DNA of 64,000 nt, taken from Exophiala sp. HKRS030 (lineage: Eukaryota; Ascomycota; Eurotiomycetes; Chaetothyriales; Herpotrichiellaceae). The stretch covers positions 2,979,665 through 3,043,664 of the forward strand of contig JAHWDD010000003.1 of the NCBI GenBank assembly GCA_023897205.1. The letters are read 5' to 3'. The notes beneath the pieces are model-generated. The model was not told where the DNA came from. It was given only the letters and a program-made list of their open reading frames with translations, and did no database searches. Positions 11,239 through 22,705 of the stretch are shown here, piece after piece (positions within the stretch are counted from its first letter, which is position 1; every line of letters begins with the position of its first letter). The translations under genes were made by a program, and so were the position numbers.

Positions 11239-14200
11239 GGCTGTCTATAATCACCATCCATGAGCCACCTGATGGTGAGCTGTGATGCTAGGCAAGGCGA
11301 TTGACAATTTGTAGGCTCTAAAAAGCGTCTAGCTGACGTCCGAGTATTGACATGGGTTTCGGTCTAGTGGCTGGACAAATTCTGATCGAAAGGCTATCGC
11401 CTCTCGAAAAGCCCTCAGAGCGATTGGACCAAGGGACGTTGAATGGCCACGTAATACAGCCCAGTTGGAAGAGGCCTCAGATGGTCTGGCTGGCACCAAC
11501 TCTGGCAGGGCGAGTGGAAGTACAAGAACAAATTCAAACAGGGCAATCAGCGAAATGTGACAACATTCTTACCTGAAGTGGGCACAGGTAGTGAAATGGT
11601 GAATTTGACACAATAAAGATATAGTCTACGGAGTGCGAGAAAGCACAGAAAGTCTGGGCCAAAGAGTGGAAGAGAATTAGCGTCGTTGGTAGGGCAGACG
11701 AGGACTTTGTCGGAAAAGTACATCCTCCATTCTAGTGCCCAAGTTGGACATGCGAATAAAACAGAAGGTATCCTGGTTGTAGAGATCTAGAGGAGTCGAG
11801 GCCGAGTTTGTTGTCCAGTGAGGTTGTCGATCGGTCATAGGGTCCGATATTGGGTTGAAGTCAAATCGAAGGGTGGGATGGAAGCCATCCTACACCCCGT
11901 CTGGGAACGAAATGGAGTTTCCCTCGGAATCGCCATAAACGGCTCTAGTCTTTCGACAGCCACAAAGACTAAAAGCTGGTATCCACCATTTGGGATAGTA
12001 CTGTGGTTGAGGTTCAGCAAAATGCGCCGAAGTTGGAGGTCTGAGTATGGAGTAGAGAGGAAAAATAGAGCCTGGGATGATTTGTAAATTGTGGGTGACG
12101 AGGGAAGAGATGAAAACCCGAAAAGTGATGTAGTTGCCCCGATTAGTAGTGTACTAACTAGTAAGTCGGCACTAACTAGCTAGTTAGGTCACTAATACGT
12201 GCAACTACTCCAGACTTGTTACTTCAAATCCTAACTCGATGTTTAGTGGAAGCCTGGAAGCAAGTTGGGGAAGGTGTGAGATCAGGTCTCTGCAGGCCCA
12301 AGTCTCGTCTGTCTCGTCTGTCTCGTCTCAACCACGATCGTACCTTCCCACAACTCGAAAGTTGGGACCTTAGGTTAACTTGGCTAGATGCTAATTAACT
12401 AGGCAGACCCGTGGCGGGTCGTGGCAGGTTGTGGCAGGTACGGTAGGCACGTAGTATCCATGGTACCTACCCTTATTGACTTTTGATAAGTTGCACTTTC
12501 CTCATCTTCTCTCTCGGTCCGTCTCCTCCCAAGGGCAATCTCATGTTACTTTGTTACTTTGTCTCATTTAAGAAGTTAGGAATGGTTCAACAAGCGCGAG
12601 TCACCATTCATGTTCGCTCTTGCCTCTGTACTTGACTGCAGCTCTAGATACCTAGTACCTACCTAGTAGTTACGTCGCCAGCCAACGCTCTTTCCCTAAA
12701 CAGCCGGCACATCCTTGTCTCTGACGTACGGAGTACAGTCCACTGCGCAGGCAACGCAGAATATTCTTATCTCGTCATCCACACAATCCTCGAGTCCAAC
12801 AATCCACAATCACCTCATAGTCAACAACTCACAGACTCACAGGAGCATCTGAGATTGTGCACACCATTCCCGCCTGCCTTCAAGCCACAAATCTTCGACC
12901 CGATGCTCGCTGCAAACTGCCCCCACCGACCGGAATTTTTGCCTTTGTATCACGCTTTGAGTGACCCGTGCATTGCAGACTCCACCAGGAACCATCTCCC
13001 GCCACCTGAAGTATTTGGACGATTTCGGCTTCCTCCTCGAGATACTGTCATGCATCAATCAATCTACGTCCAGCTATTTGGGTTCAATCCAACAGCACGG
13101 ACTTATTTGAGCCCAACCACACCCACGCATCGCGTACTCCGACCAGACATGTGTTCTGAAGCCTTCAACCAGGTGATCAATGTTGCACACCATGGAGGAG
13201 GAAATTGCTGACTACAGCCTGCACAGGGCCAATCTCTGATCATCAAAAAGTTAACAGCTTTGACTCAATCCTTGCCGCTCGGTCTGTATCCCAGGGACGG
13301 GTGCCACCCAAGCCCTAAATGCCATCCCCAAGGCTTGTCACTTTCTTAATTTGATCCCCTGCATTCTCGACCTATTGTGTACTCCATAGTACCCCGGCGC
13401 GGCACAGATCGTCACCAGTGTGGCTTGAGTTCTGCTGTCAGTGTCTCTTCGTGACCGCGGAGTTACAAAGGCATAGGCCAAGGTTCGATCGGCAGAGGCA
13501 AGAATGCCGCCCTTCACAGACGGTGAAAAAGTGGTACAGCCTTGCCTATCCACTTGGCCAGTTTATCAGGACTTTGAGCCTTGTGCTTGGCTTACGATTC
13601 AATGCACTTCCAGGTGCCACCAAGCCGTTCTCTGGCGTGAGCGCATTCGGTGCCTAAGGATTTTTTGCCAAAGTTGATGCAAATCAATGGCTTGGATATA
13701 TCCGCTCCCGTAGAAAAAGTCGCCCAAGAAACTTCATCTGGAAGGGCCATGAAGACCACCAGGGATGCCAGAAGTAGCACCAATTTTCTTGGGTTCTTTC
13801 TTTTCAGGCCAAGTTGCGAGAAAGAGAGCATGCTCCTTTGCGAACATGGCCGTACGATCTTCAACATGTTACGAAATGCACACAGCAGAGTAGAGTTTTT
13901 CGGCGCCACATCTTACCAAAGTTCCAGTCGCTCCGGATTTACAGCCAAGGTAACGTCGCTAAGAAGGTCTATAATTACTAAACATCTACATGAATAGGTG
14001 CATGCATGGACATTGTGACCTCACTCGTCGGCTGATACCCGAATCCTGGGGAGGCAAACGATCGCCATACTTAAACTGAAATCGATACGATGATCGCGTT
14101 TAGCCAAGCATATCTCTTGGCCTACCCTGCCGAGATATCCATGATCGACCACTTAGTCTGTATTATCTATTTTCCCATGTTCTCGACCTTCAATTGCTCA

Positions 14201-15067
14201 TTTATTGGGATCGCCTGAACCAACATTGCCACTGACAAGCCGCCAGGGAATTCTAGGCATCTACTAGATATCTACTGGTGGCTAAGGTAACTAGGTCCTG
14301 CATTCCAACTTGGCAAGTCAGGCCCCCCTACTCGAATTGGTAGAAAGTCAAAATTGTGCGAACATCGTTTCCCAGTTTCGATTCTGCACCTGAACCAAGC
14401 CAGCAGTCTAAGGCCTTAGAGACCCACCGTGGGCGCGGTGGGCTACAGTTACAACTTACAAGCGGGCCTGCAAACAAAGTCCGCGGCCCTATCAAAAAAT
14501 AGGATTGTCCAACAGAAGCCCTTCGGTTCGAGGGTAGGTTGTGTCACTGCACATGGTTGCAGCCCTTGGTCGTCTGGACCTGTTCCAGATGTCCATCCAT
14601 TATGCCGCTGCGACCACTGGAACTGATCGGAAAATGCCAAACTCGGAGTATCTATCAACAAGGCGTCCCCTCCCACTCGCCTCGAATCGGCCTCGAAACC
14701 ATCGTAGTAGGATTAGAGAGTGCGAGCAGCATGAACCAGCAACGACGACAGGCGAAAGAACCCCTTCAGAAGTATCTCAATGCTCCATTCGTCGACCTGA
14801 ATATTGGCGTAAGAGCAAAATGGTTGGAGGACGAAGAAGTCGGTTCTTGTCGTACTAATGTATTGCTACTCGAGGACGAGAGCGCTCGAAGATTGTGGTG
14901 GCCGGGCTTTTAATGTCGTTCAGTTAATGCAAATGGAATACCACCAGGAGAAAGAGTCTAGATAGAGAAGAAATTCGTATTCTCTCACGAAGCCAAGACA
15001 AGTCAATGTACATTGAAACGAAAATGAAGGACAACTTTGTTATGAGTACCCAGCCAACAGAAAATAT
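11239..15067. other. Long gene-free stretch with short repeats
   Basis: This 3.8-kb span is the largest gap in the window. Its left part is the bZIP 5' flank. It holds tandem copies of a TCTCGTCTG unit at 12302-12329, a degenerate GTGGCAGGT repeat at about 12411-12440, CTAG/GGTAC-type motif clusters at about 12140-12200, 12645-12672 and 14268-14303, and a TACGGAGTAC palindrome-like site at 12727-12736. The open frames at 12855-13211 (+), 13592-13909 (-) and 14539-14913 (+) show no domain and no convincing splice structure. Non-coding transcripts cannot be judged from sequence. Confidence 0.5.
12302..12329. repeat. Short tandem repeat, TCTCGTCTG unit
   Basis: About three tandem copies of a 9-nt unit in non-coding DNA. 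Confidence 0.6.
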
Positions 15068-16988
15068 CTACAATTTGGATGCCACACCGCTGACCCTGTT
15101 CAACTCAAGAACATCGCGCTTCTCTAGGCCATACTGTTTCAACAGCTCCGCGGTCTTTGCATTTTGGGCCGCAATTCTCTTCAACAGGTAAGGACCTCGC
15201 TTGTTCTCGTTCTTCCCGAGCTGCAACAGATGGACTTCATCTGGCCCATCGACGATCCTCATGGTGCGGCCACTAGCCCACATACCTGCAAGCGGTGTGT
15301 CCTGCGACACACCGGCGCCACCGTAGGCTTGGATGGCGCGGTCGAGCACGTCCAACAGGGTTTGTGGTACCTGGATCTTGACCTCGGCGATCTCCTTGAG
15401 TGCGTCCTTGGCGTTGGATGCGTCGACTTTGATCGCAGCGTTGAGCACTGCTAGACGTGCTGAGTCGATTTCAATGCGTGATTTTGCAACTCTCTCGAGT
15501 TGGATACCGTGCTCGTGCAGTTGTTTGCCGAATGGTGTCTTTTTTGGATCGTTGATGCGTGCGAGGAAGTATTCAAGTGCGCGTTCAGCCTGTGGTTAAG
15601 GAGGAAGAGGATCGGTTAGTTACTGCTGTCATGGACAGGTGTGTCATGAGAGAGGGAGTGGGTTCTCTACTTACTGCACCAACAGATCTCATGGCGTGGT
15701 GGATTCTGCCAGGTCCGAGACGACCTTGAACGACTTCGAAACCCCGACCTTCTCCAAGAACCATGTTGCTCTTGTGAACGCGTACATTCTTGAAGACTAG
15801 ATGACCGTGACCGTGTGGGGCGTCATCGAAGCCAAAGACCGACAGCATGCGGTTGATGGTAATTCCGGGGGTGTCTGCTGGAACAAGGATGACGGATTGC
15901 TGCTTGTAGGTGTTTGGATTCTTGGGGTCGGTTTTGCCCATGACAATATAGATCTTGCATCGGCGGTCACCGGCTCCCGAAGACCACCATTTCTAGAGAT
16001 AGAGCAATAGACGTTAGACATGGCCTCTCTGGCATGACCATCGCATATATGCAGAGGGAGTGCGGGTGACTTACCTGACCATTCAAGACGTAATAATCAC
16101 CATCCTTTTTGATGTCCAACTCGATATTAGTGGCATCTGAGCTGGCAACCAGAGGCTCCGTCATGAGGAAAGCGGAGCGAATCTCGCCGTTCAGAAGAGG
16201 CACTAGCCACTTTTTCTTCTGCTCCTCGGTTCCGTACTTTGCAAAGACCTCCATGTTGCCCGTGTCTGGGGCAGCACAGTTGGTGGCCTCGCTGGCCGTA
16301 GCAGACTTTCCGAGGTACTCAGCCATCAGACCATACTCGAGATTGCTGAAGCCGGCGCCTTCTTTGAAATGGTTCTTGGGCAGGAACAGATTCCACAGAC
16401 CGAGCTTCTTGGCTTTGGCCTTCAAATCCTCGATGATCTGAGGGTGGGCGTCGAATCGGGCGACCGTGCCGGTGCCGATTTGTTGACGGAAGATTTCATC
16501 GGCGGGGATACAGTCCTCTTCGACGAAGCGTTCGACCTGTGGCGTTGGGTGTTGGTATTGGACATTGTGATCATTAACCGGGAAGGGGGAAATGGGGCTA
16601 ACTAGTGTTGTGTGGGATATGGGTACTGCGGTTGGGATGACTGGAATGGTGAAGGGGAGAAAGAGAAAGGATATAGGGTATGCAGTAGTATGATTGCAAA
16701 CAGATCAAAGATGAGGTTGATCCGGATGATGGCAGAAGAGATAATGGAATCTCCGACATCTGATGATGATGTGTAGACGTCGGTGTCGCCACCCGAGGTT
16801 GATTTATCCTCTGAACCGCGACATGGCCGATTCCAGACAACTGAACGCAAGAAGCAAAAACAAGTAGAACTTACCAAGTCCAAAGTCTTCTTCGCACGTT
16901 CTGAAACCCACGGAGTAGCAATGATGGGAATCCGCTCGGAGGCGGGAATGTGGCCCTTGGGGCTGTTAAGCAGATAGGGAACCGACAT
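15068..16988 (-). CDS. Acyl-CoA dehydrogenase with peroxisomal -SKL signal
   Basis: Four exons: 16988-16875, 16536-16075, 15992-15675 and 15589-15068, giving 471 aa. Introns are 338, 82 and 85 nt, all phase 0; the first is unusually long for this window. Family landmarks are the N-terminal [10 protein letters not shown] helix, the FAD-contact segment [18 protein letters not shown], the WWSSGAGD and GHGHLVF segments of the beta domain, and the C-terminal [15 protein letters not shown]...[10 protein letters not shown], closest to the ACAD10/ACAD11-like branch. The last three residues are SKL, a canonical PTS1 peroxisome import signal, and no mitochondrial presequence is visible. It should carry out the first, FAD-dependent step of fatty acyl-CoA beta-oxidation in peroxisomes, in a branch using a dehydrogenase rather than acyl-CoA oxidase. 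The exact chain length and electron acceptor are unknown. Confidence 0.9.
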
Positions 16989-17011
16989 GGTGGAGGTGGA
17001 GGTGGAGGTGG
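16989..17011. repeat. (GGTGGA)n microsatellite next to a start codon
   Basis: Four imperfect GGTGGA units abut the ATG of the acyl-CoA dehydrogenase gene. In its mRNA this is a CCACCT-rich leader immediately before the start codon. Confidence 0.6.
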
Positions 17012-18209
17012 GAGTGATGTTCTGGTTTTGAAAGGGAGATTTCAAGGTACAGCTATGCGTACAACGACAGACAAAGAGATGCCAGATATATCAGAAGTTA
17101 TGAAATCAACAACAAAACCATATGAACAGGAAAGTCTTGACGTTTGTTTTGTGATGGTAAATATCAAGCTTGATGATAATCGGAATCTCAAGTCAGAAAA
17201 TCACCAGCCCGAGAACCGAGGCACAGTCCGCCCAATGCGGTCAACCCGCATTCGATCCCCGTGGGCAGAGCTCTTCCGATTGGCCAATCTTAGCCACCTA
17301 ACATCGAACTCACGTGTTTACTCTGTATCGAAGCAAAGTATCAGGTACCTCGAACATAGTTACATACCACAGCAGATTGTATGTACCTGGGACTTAAGTC
17401 AAGCTTCATTGGTTTTAAGCTCGTCAACCAGCACGCAACCACTCTATCGATCTCCCTATACAGGCACCGAAAGGCTGGCCCGGAACCTCCCAAGTCGGCC
17501 TTCAGGTTTGACAAACCACCTGGAGAAAACCCCGAACCAATGTGGAAAGGCCAGAACGTCGTCTCTCTCCCGTTCCAGCGGGTACTCTACCCCGGATCTG
17601 ACCAGAACATCACCAATCCTGAGCCAACATCAGGCCACTGGACTGGTTCATAGGTCTCTATTCCGTATACCGATTTAGAGGAGTCACCCCGAGGCTCTTG
17701 TCTGCATCAGGACTCTGCTCCAACCCTCATACTAATCCATACGGTTTGCCCAGGGTGCATGTATCGTGTTCGGATCTTATCAACATTTTAACGGGATACA
17801 AGTATTATGCTCTTGTGCTGCAAGAACCAATCCTCCTCACATGAAGTTATTTGAGCAGAATCGCAATCAAAGATCTTTCTTTGGCGGCTGCTGCGGGTTT
17901 CTCAGCGATGGAATTGTCGAATTTGGTAAGGGGAAGAGACGCTACCGAGATGTCGCCCCTATTGGCCACGGCAAAGCCGCCCCAAGTCACATGACCGGCA
18001 TTTCGCATGACTCGTGCATCATTTCTCATCCTGCCTGCGTATCTTGCTTTGAAAAAAGTCCATGTCACTGTCCCAATTTTTCCAAGCCCACCGCGACATC
18101 GATCATAACTCCGCTCCTTACTCTCAAGATTATTTGCATCGCATAATTTGCTCCGGGATAGGCTTTCCCATTCCTCACACTTGCCGCGCAAAGCCCTTCT
18201 GCCACGTTC
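16989..18209. other. Divergent promoter region, acyl-CoA dehydrogenase / RIM2
   Basis: 1.2 kb between divergent genes. A GGTGGA repeat lies directly before the acyl-CoA dehydrogenase ATG, and a CACGTG box at 17311-17316. Open frames here (16950-17678 on the plus strand is the largest) run over the repeat and have no domain. Confidence 0.5.
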
Positions 18210-19486
18210 ATGACCTTTTCTACTGCTTCTCCGAAACCTTTCCAGGTCACCTCTAGGGAAGAAAATCTATTACAACAACCCCGTGAGACGGGGCAAGTGG
18301 TGCCAGAAGGTCGAAATGATGGATCGACTGCGGTGACGAAACAAGGGCCCACGGTCAAGCCATGGGCCCATTTCGTTGCGGGAGGGTTAGCATCACTTAA
18401 TATACAGTTGTTCACTTCCTCCAGACTGACAAATTTCTTAACAGCGTTGGTGGCATGACAGCTGCAGCCTTGACTTCTCCTCTTGATGTTCTGAAAACAC
18501 GACTGCAGTCGGACTTTTACCAATCACAACTACGAGCCTTGCATGCCCAGCACCCTCTCCCTCAGAAAACCACCATCACGTCCATACCTCGCGCCGCCTA
18601 CTTTCATCTTACCGAGACTTTTCAGATTCTACGATCAATATATCAGCACGAGGGCTTTCGGGCATTGTTTCGTGGTCTCGGGGCAAATCTAGTTGGCGTT
18701 GTTCCGGCGCGAAGCATCAACTTTTACGTCTATGGTAATGGAAAGAGAATATTGAACGACTACTTCAATCCAGAGGGTAAGGAGAATGTTTGGAGTCTTC
18801 ATTTGGCTGCCGCCGCAATTGCTGGCATAGCTACCGGGACAGCGACGAATCCTATCTGGTTGGTCAAGACGAGACTTCAATTGGACAAGAACAATGCTAG
18901 TCACGATCCCCTGAGACAGCGGCAATACAGAAATAGTTGGGATTGCATCAAACAGACAGTTCGACATGAAGGAATTCGAGGCCTCTATCGTGGATTGTCC
19001 GCCTCCTACCTTGGTGTTACCGAATCGACTCTACAATGGGTGATGTACGAAAGAATGAAACTTGGACTTGCGCGACGAGAGGCCAGAAGGCTAGCAACTC
19101 CAGGCTACCAACCAACCTGGTTGGACAATACTGAGGAGTGGGCTGGGAAATTCTCGGCTGCTGCGGGTGCAAAAGGTATAGCCGCCGTCGCGACATATCC
19201 ACATGAAGTTGTGAGAACCAGATTACGGCAGGCACCTACAACTATAACACCAGATGGCAAAGTCACTGTGAAGTACACCGGGCTTGTCCAATGCTTCAAA
19301 CTGGTTGCGAAAGAAGAGGGTCTCGCTGGTCTCTATGGGGGTATGACACCGCATCTGCTGCGTGCTGTTCCCAGCGCAGCCATCATGTTCGGAACGTGAG
19401 TACAAGAGAGCACCTGGTAACAGGATCCTATGCTAAGAATTGACAGATACGAAATCATCCTTCGGCTTGTTGGAACCACATCCTAA
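18210..19486 (+). CDS. RIM2: Mitochondrial pyrimidine nucleotide carrier (Rim2 type)
   Basis: Three exons: 18210-18385, 18445-19395 and 19447-19486, with introns of 59 and 51 nt (the first with a weak GTTAGC donor), giving 388 aa. Three mitochondrial-carrier repeats are seen, with signature starts PLDVLKTRLQ, PIWLVKTRLQ and PHEVVRTRLR. Each is followed by the matching EGF/EG half, for example YQHEGFRALFRGLGANL and RHEGIRGLYRGLSASYLG. The GRSINFY-like segment (ARSINFYVYGNGK) and WLVKTRLQLD are typical of the Rim2/SLC25A33-36 branch. It exchanges pyrimidine (deoxy)nucleoside triphosphates across the inner mitochondrial membrane and supports mtDNA and RNA synthesis. The last exon codes only about 13 residues. 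The assignment within the carrier family is by motif memory, not alignment. Confidence 0.9.
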
Positions 19487-20076
19487 GTCTGAGTCGAACC
19501 TAGGAGGCGCTCCTTCATAACATCCTGGAGTCTTCCGATCAACCCTGGTCGTTGATACATCCGTGCTTGGACGGGACATTGCATCAAGCCTGGCATTTAT
19601 TCTGTTAACATTAACGTTCTTACTGATGACGTTTCTCAACCTCATGTCTTTACATAAAACTTGCATCCGTGTATAATAGCCGGGATTGGATTGGGTGTCA
19701 TTGTATATCAGGGGCGCCATTTATTGTGCTTAGGATACCCACCTCTCGATAAAAGATCATTGTATAATCCAAAAGTGTTTTCGAGAGCCTACAATACTTT
19801 TTGTGTGATGTTTCAATCTATCCTTGAGGCCGGGTCCCTTGGAAAACAGGTCAAAAATCTCGGAACATTGTTCTTCCGGGCATCATGTTTACAGTTCCAC
19901 ATCCGGAAGTCTGCGACTCGACAATATAGTTCACCTTTGCAAAGTCTGGTAAAACAACGAACTCATCTGAAGCAAGACGATCTTCCGCCTGGAGACTGGG
20001 AAAAAAAGGGTTCGACACATTGAGTACATCTGGACAAGCAGAACCAATCTCAAACACAACACAACCATTCCGCGAA
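19487..20076. other. Spacer, RIM2 3' flank and Sos7 5' flank
   Basis: A tandem-gene spacer of about 590 bp with no recognised feature. The Sos7 frame is open back to 20020 but only via TTG; the first ATG is at 20077. Confidence 0.5.
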
Positions 20077-21006
20077 ATGACAACTCCCGACCCGGCAGCG
20101 ACGCTCTCATCGCTGCGCGCACAACAAACCACGAACCCGCTATCGATCCTCAATCTCGCCGAACCCATCATCTCTTCATCAACAGCGTCATCGAACCAGA
20201 AACAGCAACACGAAGCCTCACAGCATGATCTACACAGCAATCTGTCCCCGAACACATCGAGCCGCCGCAGCGTGTCCGACATCGATGCAGACCCATCGCT
20301 GACACCAGCATCCCTGCAGGCCGACCTCACGCACTACAAAGACCTCTTTTCCAAGCTGCGCTTCAGCTATCTGGAGCAGGTGACCAAGGAGAAATACCTA
20401 CGGTCGATAGTTGGCGACCCGCCGCTGATAGCGTCGCACGAGGAGAATCTCGCGCTGGAGACAAAGCTAGCCGGCATGAAGGCCGAGGTCAAGGTGCGCA
20501 AGGACGAGGTCGATGCGCTCGTGGCAGAAATGGAGAGTCTGGCACGAGACCTCGCGCTGCGCTACGAGCGGGTCAACGCCGACATGCGCGTGTTGGAAAC
20601 GCTTCCCGTGTCCGTGGAACAGTTGAGGAGAGAGGTCGAGGAGTTGAAAGCCGAAGTCCGTGAGAAACAAGGTGTTATGTCAGGTGGAAAGCGCAGTGAT
20701 GATCCGAGGATGAATATGTCGTTGGAAGCAACCGAGGCCGCGCTCGAGGAGCAAAGGATGCGCAACAGGGAGATTGATCGGCAGATTGAGGAGTTGCAGA
20801 AGTCCTTGCCTGCGAAGATCAGGGAGGTCGAGAAGGTGGATCGCGAGTTGGCGGAGCTAGAGAGGAGGAGGAATGAGAGTACAAGAGCGGCCAGGGAGGT
20901 CCAGAGGCGTAGGGAGGAGGGTGGTAGGGATGAGTTGGAGGATATGGGTAGGTGGTATAGAAGTAGTGAGAGTGTTTTGAGGGGTTTGTTGGATATTAAG
21001 GGGTGA
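20077..21006 (+). CDS. sos7: Kinetochore protein Sos7 (coiled coil)
   Basis: A single exon of 309 aa from the first in-frame ATG. After about 75 low-complexity residues comes the family hallmark LFSKLRFSYLEQVTKEKYLR, then IVGDPPLI, followed by a nearly continuous coiled coil to the C-terminus. Sos7 (Kre28 in budding yeast, Zwint-like in animals) binds the Spc7/KNL1 scaffold in the outer kinetochore and supports chromosome attachment. The body is very rich in Glu, Arg and Leu, as expected of a rod-like partner. No introns or frame problems are seen. The 3' end faces RPS9 across about 490 bp. Confidence 0.85.
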   Translation: MTTPDPAATLSSLRAQQTTNPLSILNLAEPIISSSTASSNQKQQHEASQHDLHSNLSPNTSSRRSVSDIDADPSLTPASLQADLTHYKDLFSKLRFSYLEQVTKEKYLRSIVGDPPLIASHEENLALETKLAGMKAEVKVRKDEVDALVAEMESLARDLALRYERVNADMRVLETLPVSVEQLRREVEELKAEVREKQGVMSGGKRSDDPRMNMSLEATEAALEEQRMRNREIDRQIEELQKSLPAKIREVEKVDRELAELERRRNESTRAAREVQRRREEGGRDELEDMGRWYRSSESVLRGLLDIKG

Positions 21007-21498
21007 GGGCTGCCTCGTGGGAGTGACTCCATGTTGGCTGGCTTGAGGAATCATGCTTGGGGGCTACGATTGCATGTGTAATGATTGTATGAATATGGGT
21101 TGGTTCTGGAGGTGCGTGGATGGATGCAAGGGTATATACTTCTGTTTCAGGTCACTAAGTAGGAGAGAGGCGTTCTGAACTTAAGGCATTAGAGTTGAGC
21201 ACGGTTTTTAGTCGGAAATTCTTTTGTGATTGCCTCTTGCGCTTGGATATCTAGATGAGGTCCAGATACGTATGAAAGCATCGGTGTCTTTTGCAACCGC
21301 GGTTGGCATGCGTACATGCACATGGCCCCATTCTTTGGATGGCCAGCTATTCACCCGCTGCCTACGGCATGGTAAGAAGGCATGGATGATTGACTTGAAG
21401 ATGTCATATCAACCCAAATCTCCGCCACTAAATTGAACTTGCTTCCAGCATTGATGGCAAGGAATACAAGATCACACCTGTCGAACTCATTTACACAT
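21007..21498. other. Convergent 3' regions of Sos7 and RPS9
   Basis: The spacer between two gene ends. No gene or structured element recognised. Confidence 0.5.
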
Positions 21499-22348
21499 CT
21501 ATTCTTCATCCTCACCCTCCTCATCACCACCGTCCTCCTTGGACTCAGCGGCTCTGGCCTTCTTCCTCCTCACACGGCCGGGGCGTCCACCACCGAAGGG
21601 CGAAGTAAGAGCGAAGTCGATGTGCTTTTGGCTGTCGAGACGGACGATGAAGGATGGGACATTGACAATCTGCTTGCCAACACGGATATGGCGTTGCTTG
21701 ATGAGGACACGGGCGTGGTGGATGGACTTGGCGAGACCGAGCTTGTAGACACAGGTCTGGAGACGTCGCTCCAAGAAATCTTCGACCTTCAATGCCAACA
21801 CGTAATCGAGCTTCATGCGGGATTCGTCGAGCACACCGACTCGCACGAGACGGCGAATCAAAGCATTGCCTTCGAAGAGACGCTTGGGGTCCTTTTCGTC
21901 GAGAGTGAGAAGTTGACTATAGCAAAGAAAATACCGCACCAATTAGTATTGCCGTTCAAAATTGTGTGATACAAATTATCAATTGATGATCAGGCGGAGA
22001 TTGTTCTTACCGAGCAGCACGTCGAATCTTGGACAAGGTAAGCTGGACACGCCAGACCTCACGCTTGTTGCGCAGACCGTATTCGCCGACAATCTTCAAC
22101 TCAGAGTCGCTAAACCGAAAATGTTAGACAAAGGGATCTCTCAGACTTAAGCAGAGAGGACAAGCTCATGCTCAGTGGCCAGGAGATACGTACAGACGAG
22201 CCGATTCGAATGCTATTGTGCAGAAAAAATCCCGTTAGCATATTGTTTCCTCAATGATGATTTCTGGATTGCCAATTGCGATCCCATAGATGGTTCACTC
22301 ACGTCGACGAGGGACACTGTAGGTCTTGGAATAGGATCGTGGCGCCAT
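21499..22348 (-). CDS. RPS9: 40S ribosomal protein S9 (uS4)
   Basis: Four exons: 22348-22303, 22212-22194 (only 19 nt), 22109-22011 and 21916-21499, with introns of 90, 84 and 94 nt, giving 193 aa, the usual length. The start [16 protein letters not shown], the S4 domain segment [20 protein letters not shown] ([19 protein letters not shown]) and the basic C-terminus [13 protein letters not shown] identify it beyond doubt. It binds 18S rRNA in the body of the small subunit and contributes to decoding accuracy. The acidic tail after KKARAAESK is common in filamentous fungi. It is divergent from RPL21 over a 357-bp shared promoter. Splicing needs exact use of the 19-nt exon, since skipping it would break the frame. 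Confidence 0.97.
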
Positions 22349-22705
22349 GATTGCACTTGGATATGCACAATCAAGTTGTCGTCACGAAATGGTCGGGGAT
22401 GAAAGTGTCGATGGGGAGTGAGAGGAATTGACAATCGCAGGGTCGTAGAACAGTCGTTGTGAGGTTTCTCCCAAACTGGGGCTTGCGCAGTGGTGGGAAA
22501 AGTCTTGGCGCACCACCCAATTTTCCAAAATCAAAAAATGTGTGCGTGGTCTTGGCGCTCGACGGATTGGGGCAAACCTGCGCCCGCAGAGAGACCACAG
22601 AACCCAAGAAACCGCTTTTTCGCACGACATCTCCATATCTCAAACGCTTTTGTCGACGACAACAACAGAACCTCACGCCAGTATAATCCTCCAAATACCG
22701 GCGAA
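22349..22705. promoter_or_regulatory. Shared divergent promoter of RPS9 and RPL21
   Basis: Only 357 bp separate the two start codons, so both ribosomal genes must use the same intergenic DNA, which allows matched output of a small- and a large-subunit protein. Short A-rich tracts (for example near 22528-22540) are visible. I cannot identify a named ribosomal-gene element with confidence. Confidence 0.6.

Noticed and set aside
12855..13211. Plus-strand open frame of 118 codons as a gene
   Set aside because: Pro/Thr/His-rich composition without domain; the first codon is not ATG and no continuation by splicing was found.
13592..13909. Minus-strand frame with a hydrophobic helix
   Set aside because: The frame on the other strand is equally open, and no family, signal cleavage site or exon partner was seen.
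16950..17678. Plus-strand 242-codon open frame
   Set aside because: It begins in the first exon of the minus-strand acyl-CoA dehydrogenase, crosses a GGTGGA microsatellite, and the rest has no domain.
18065..18523. Minus-strand 152-codon open frame
   Set aside because: Lies over the first exon, first intron and second exon start of RIM2 on the other strand.
19481..19500. Possible tRNA B box on the minus strand (GGTTCGACTC)
   Set aside because: The flanks do not form a T-arm or acceptor stem, and the site adjoins the last RIM2 exon.
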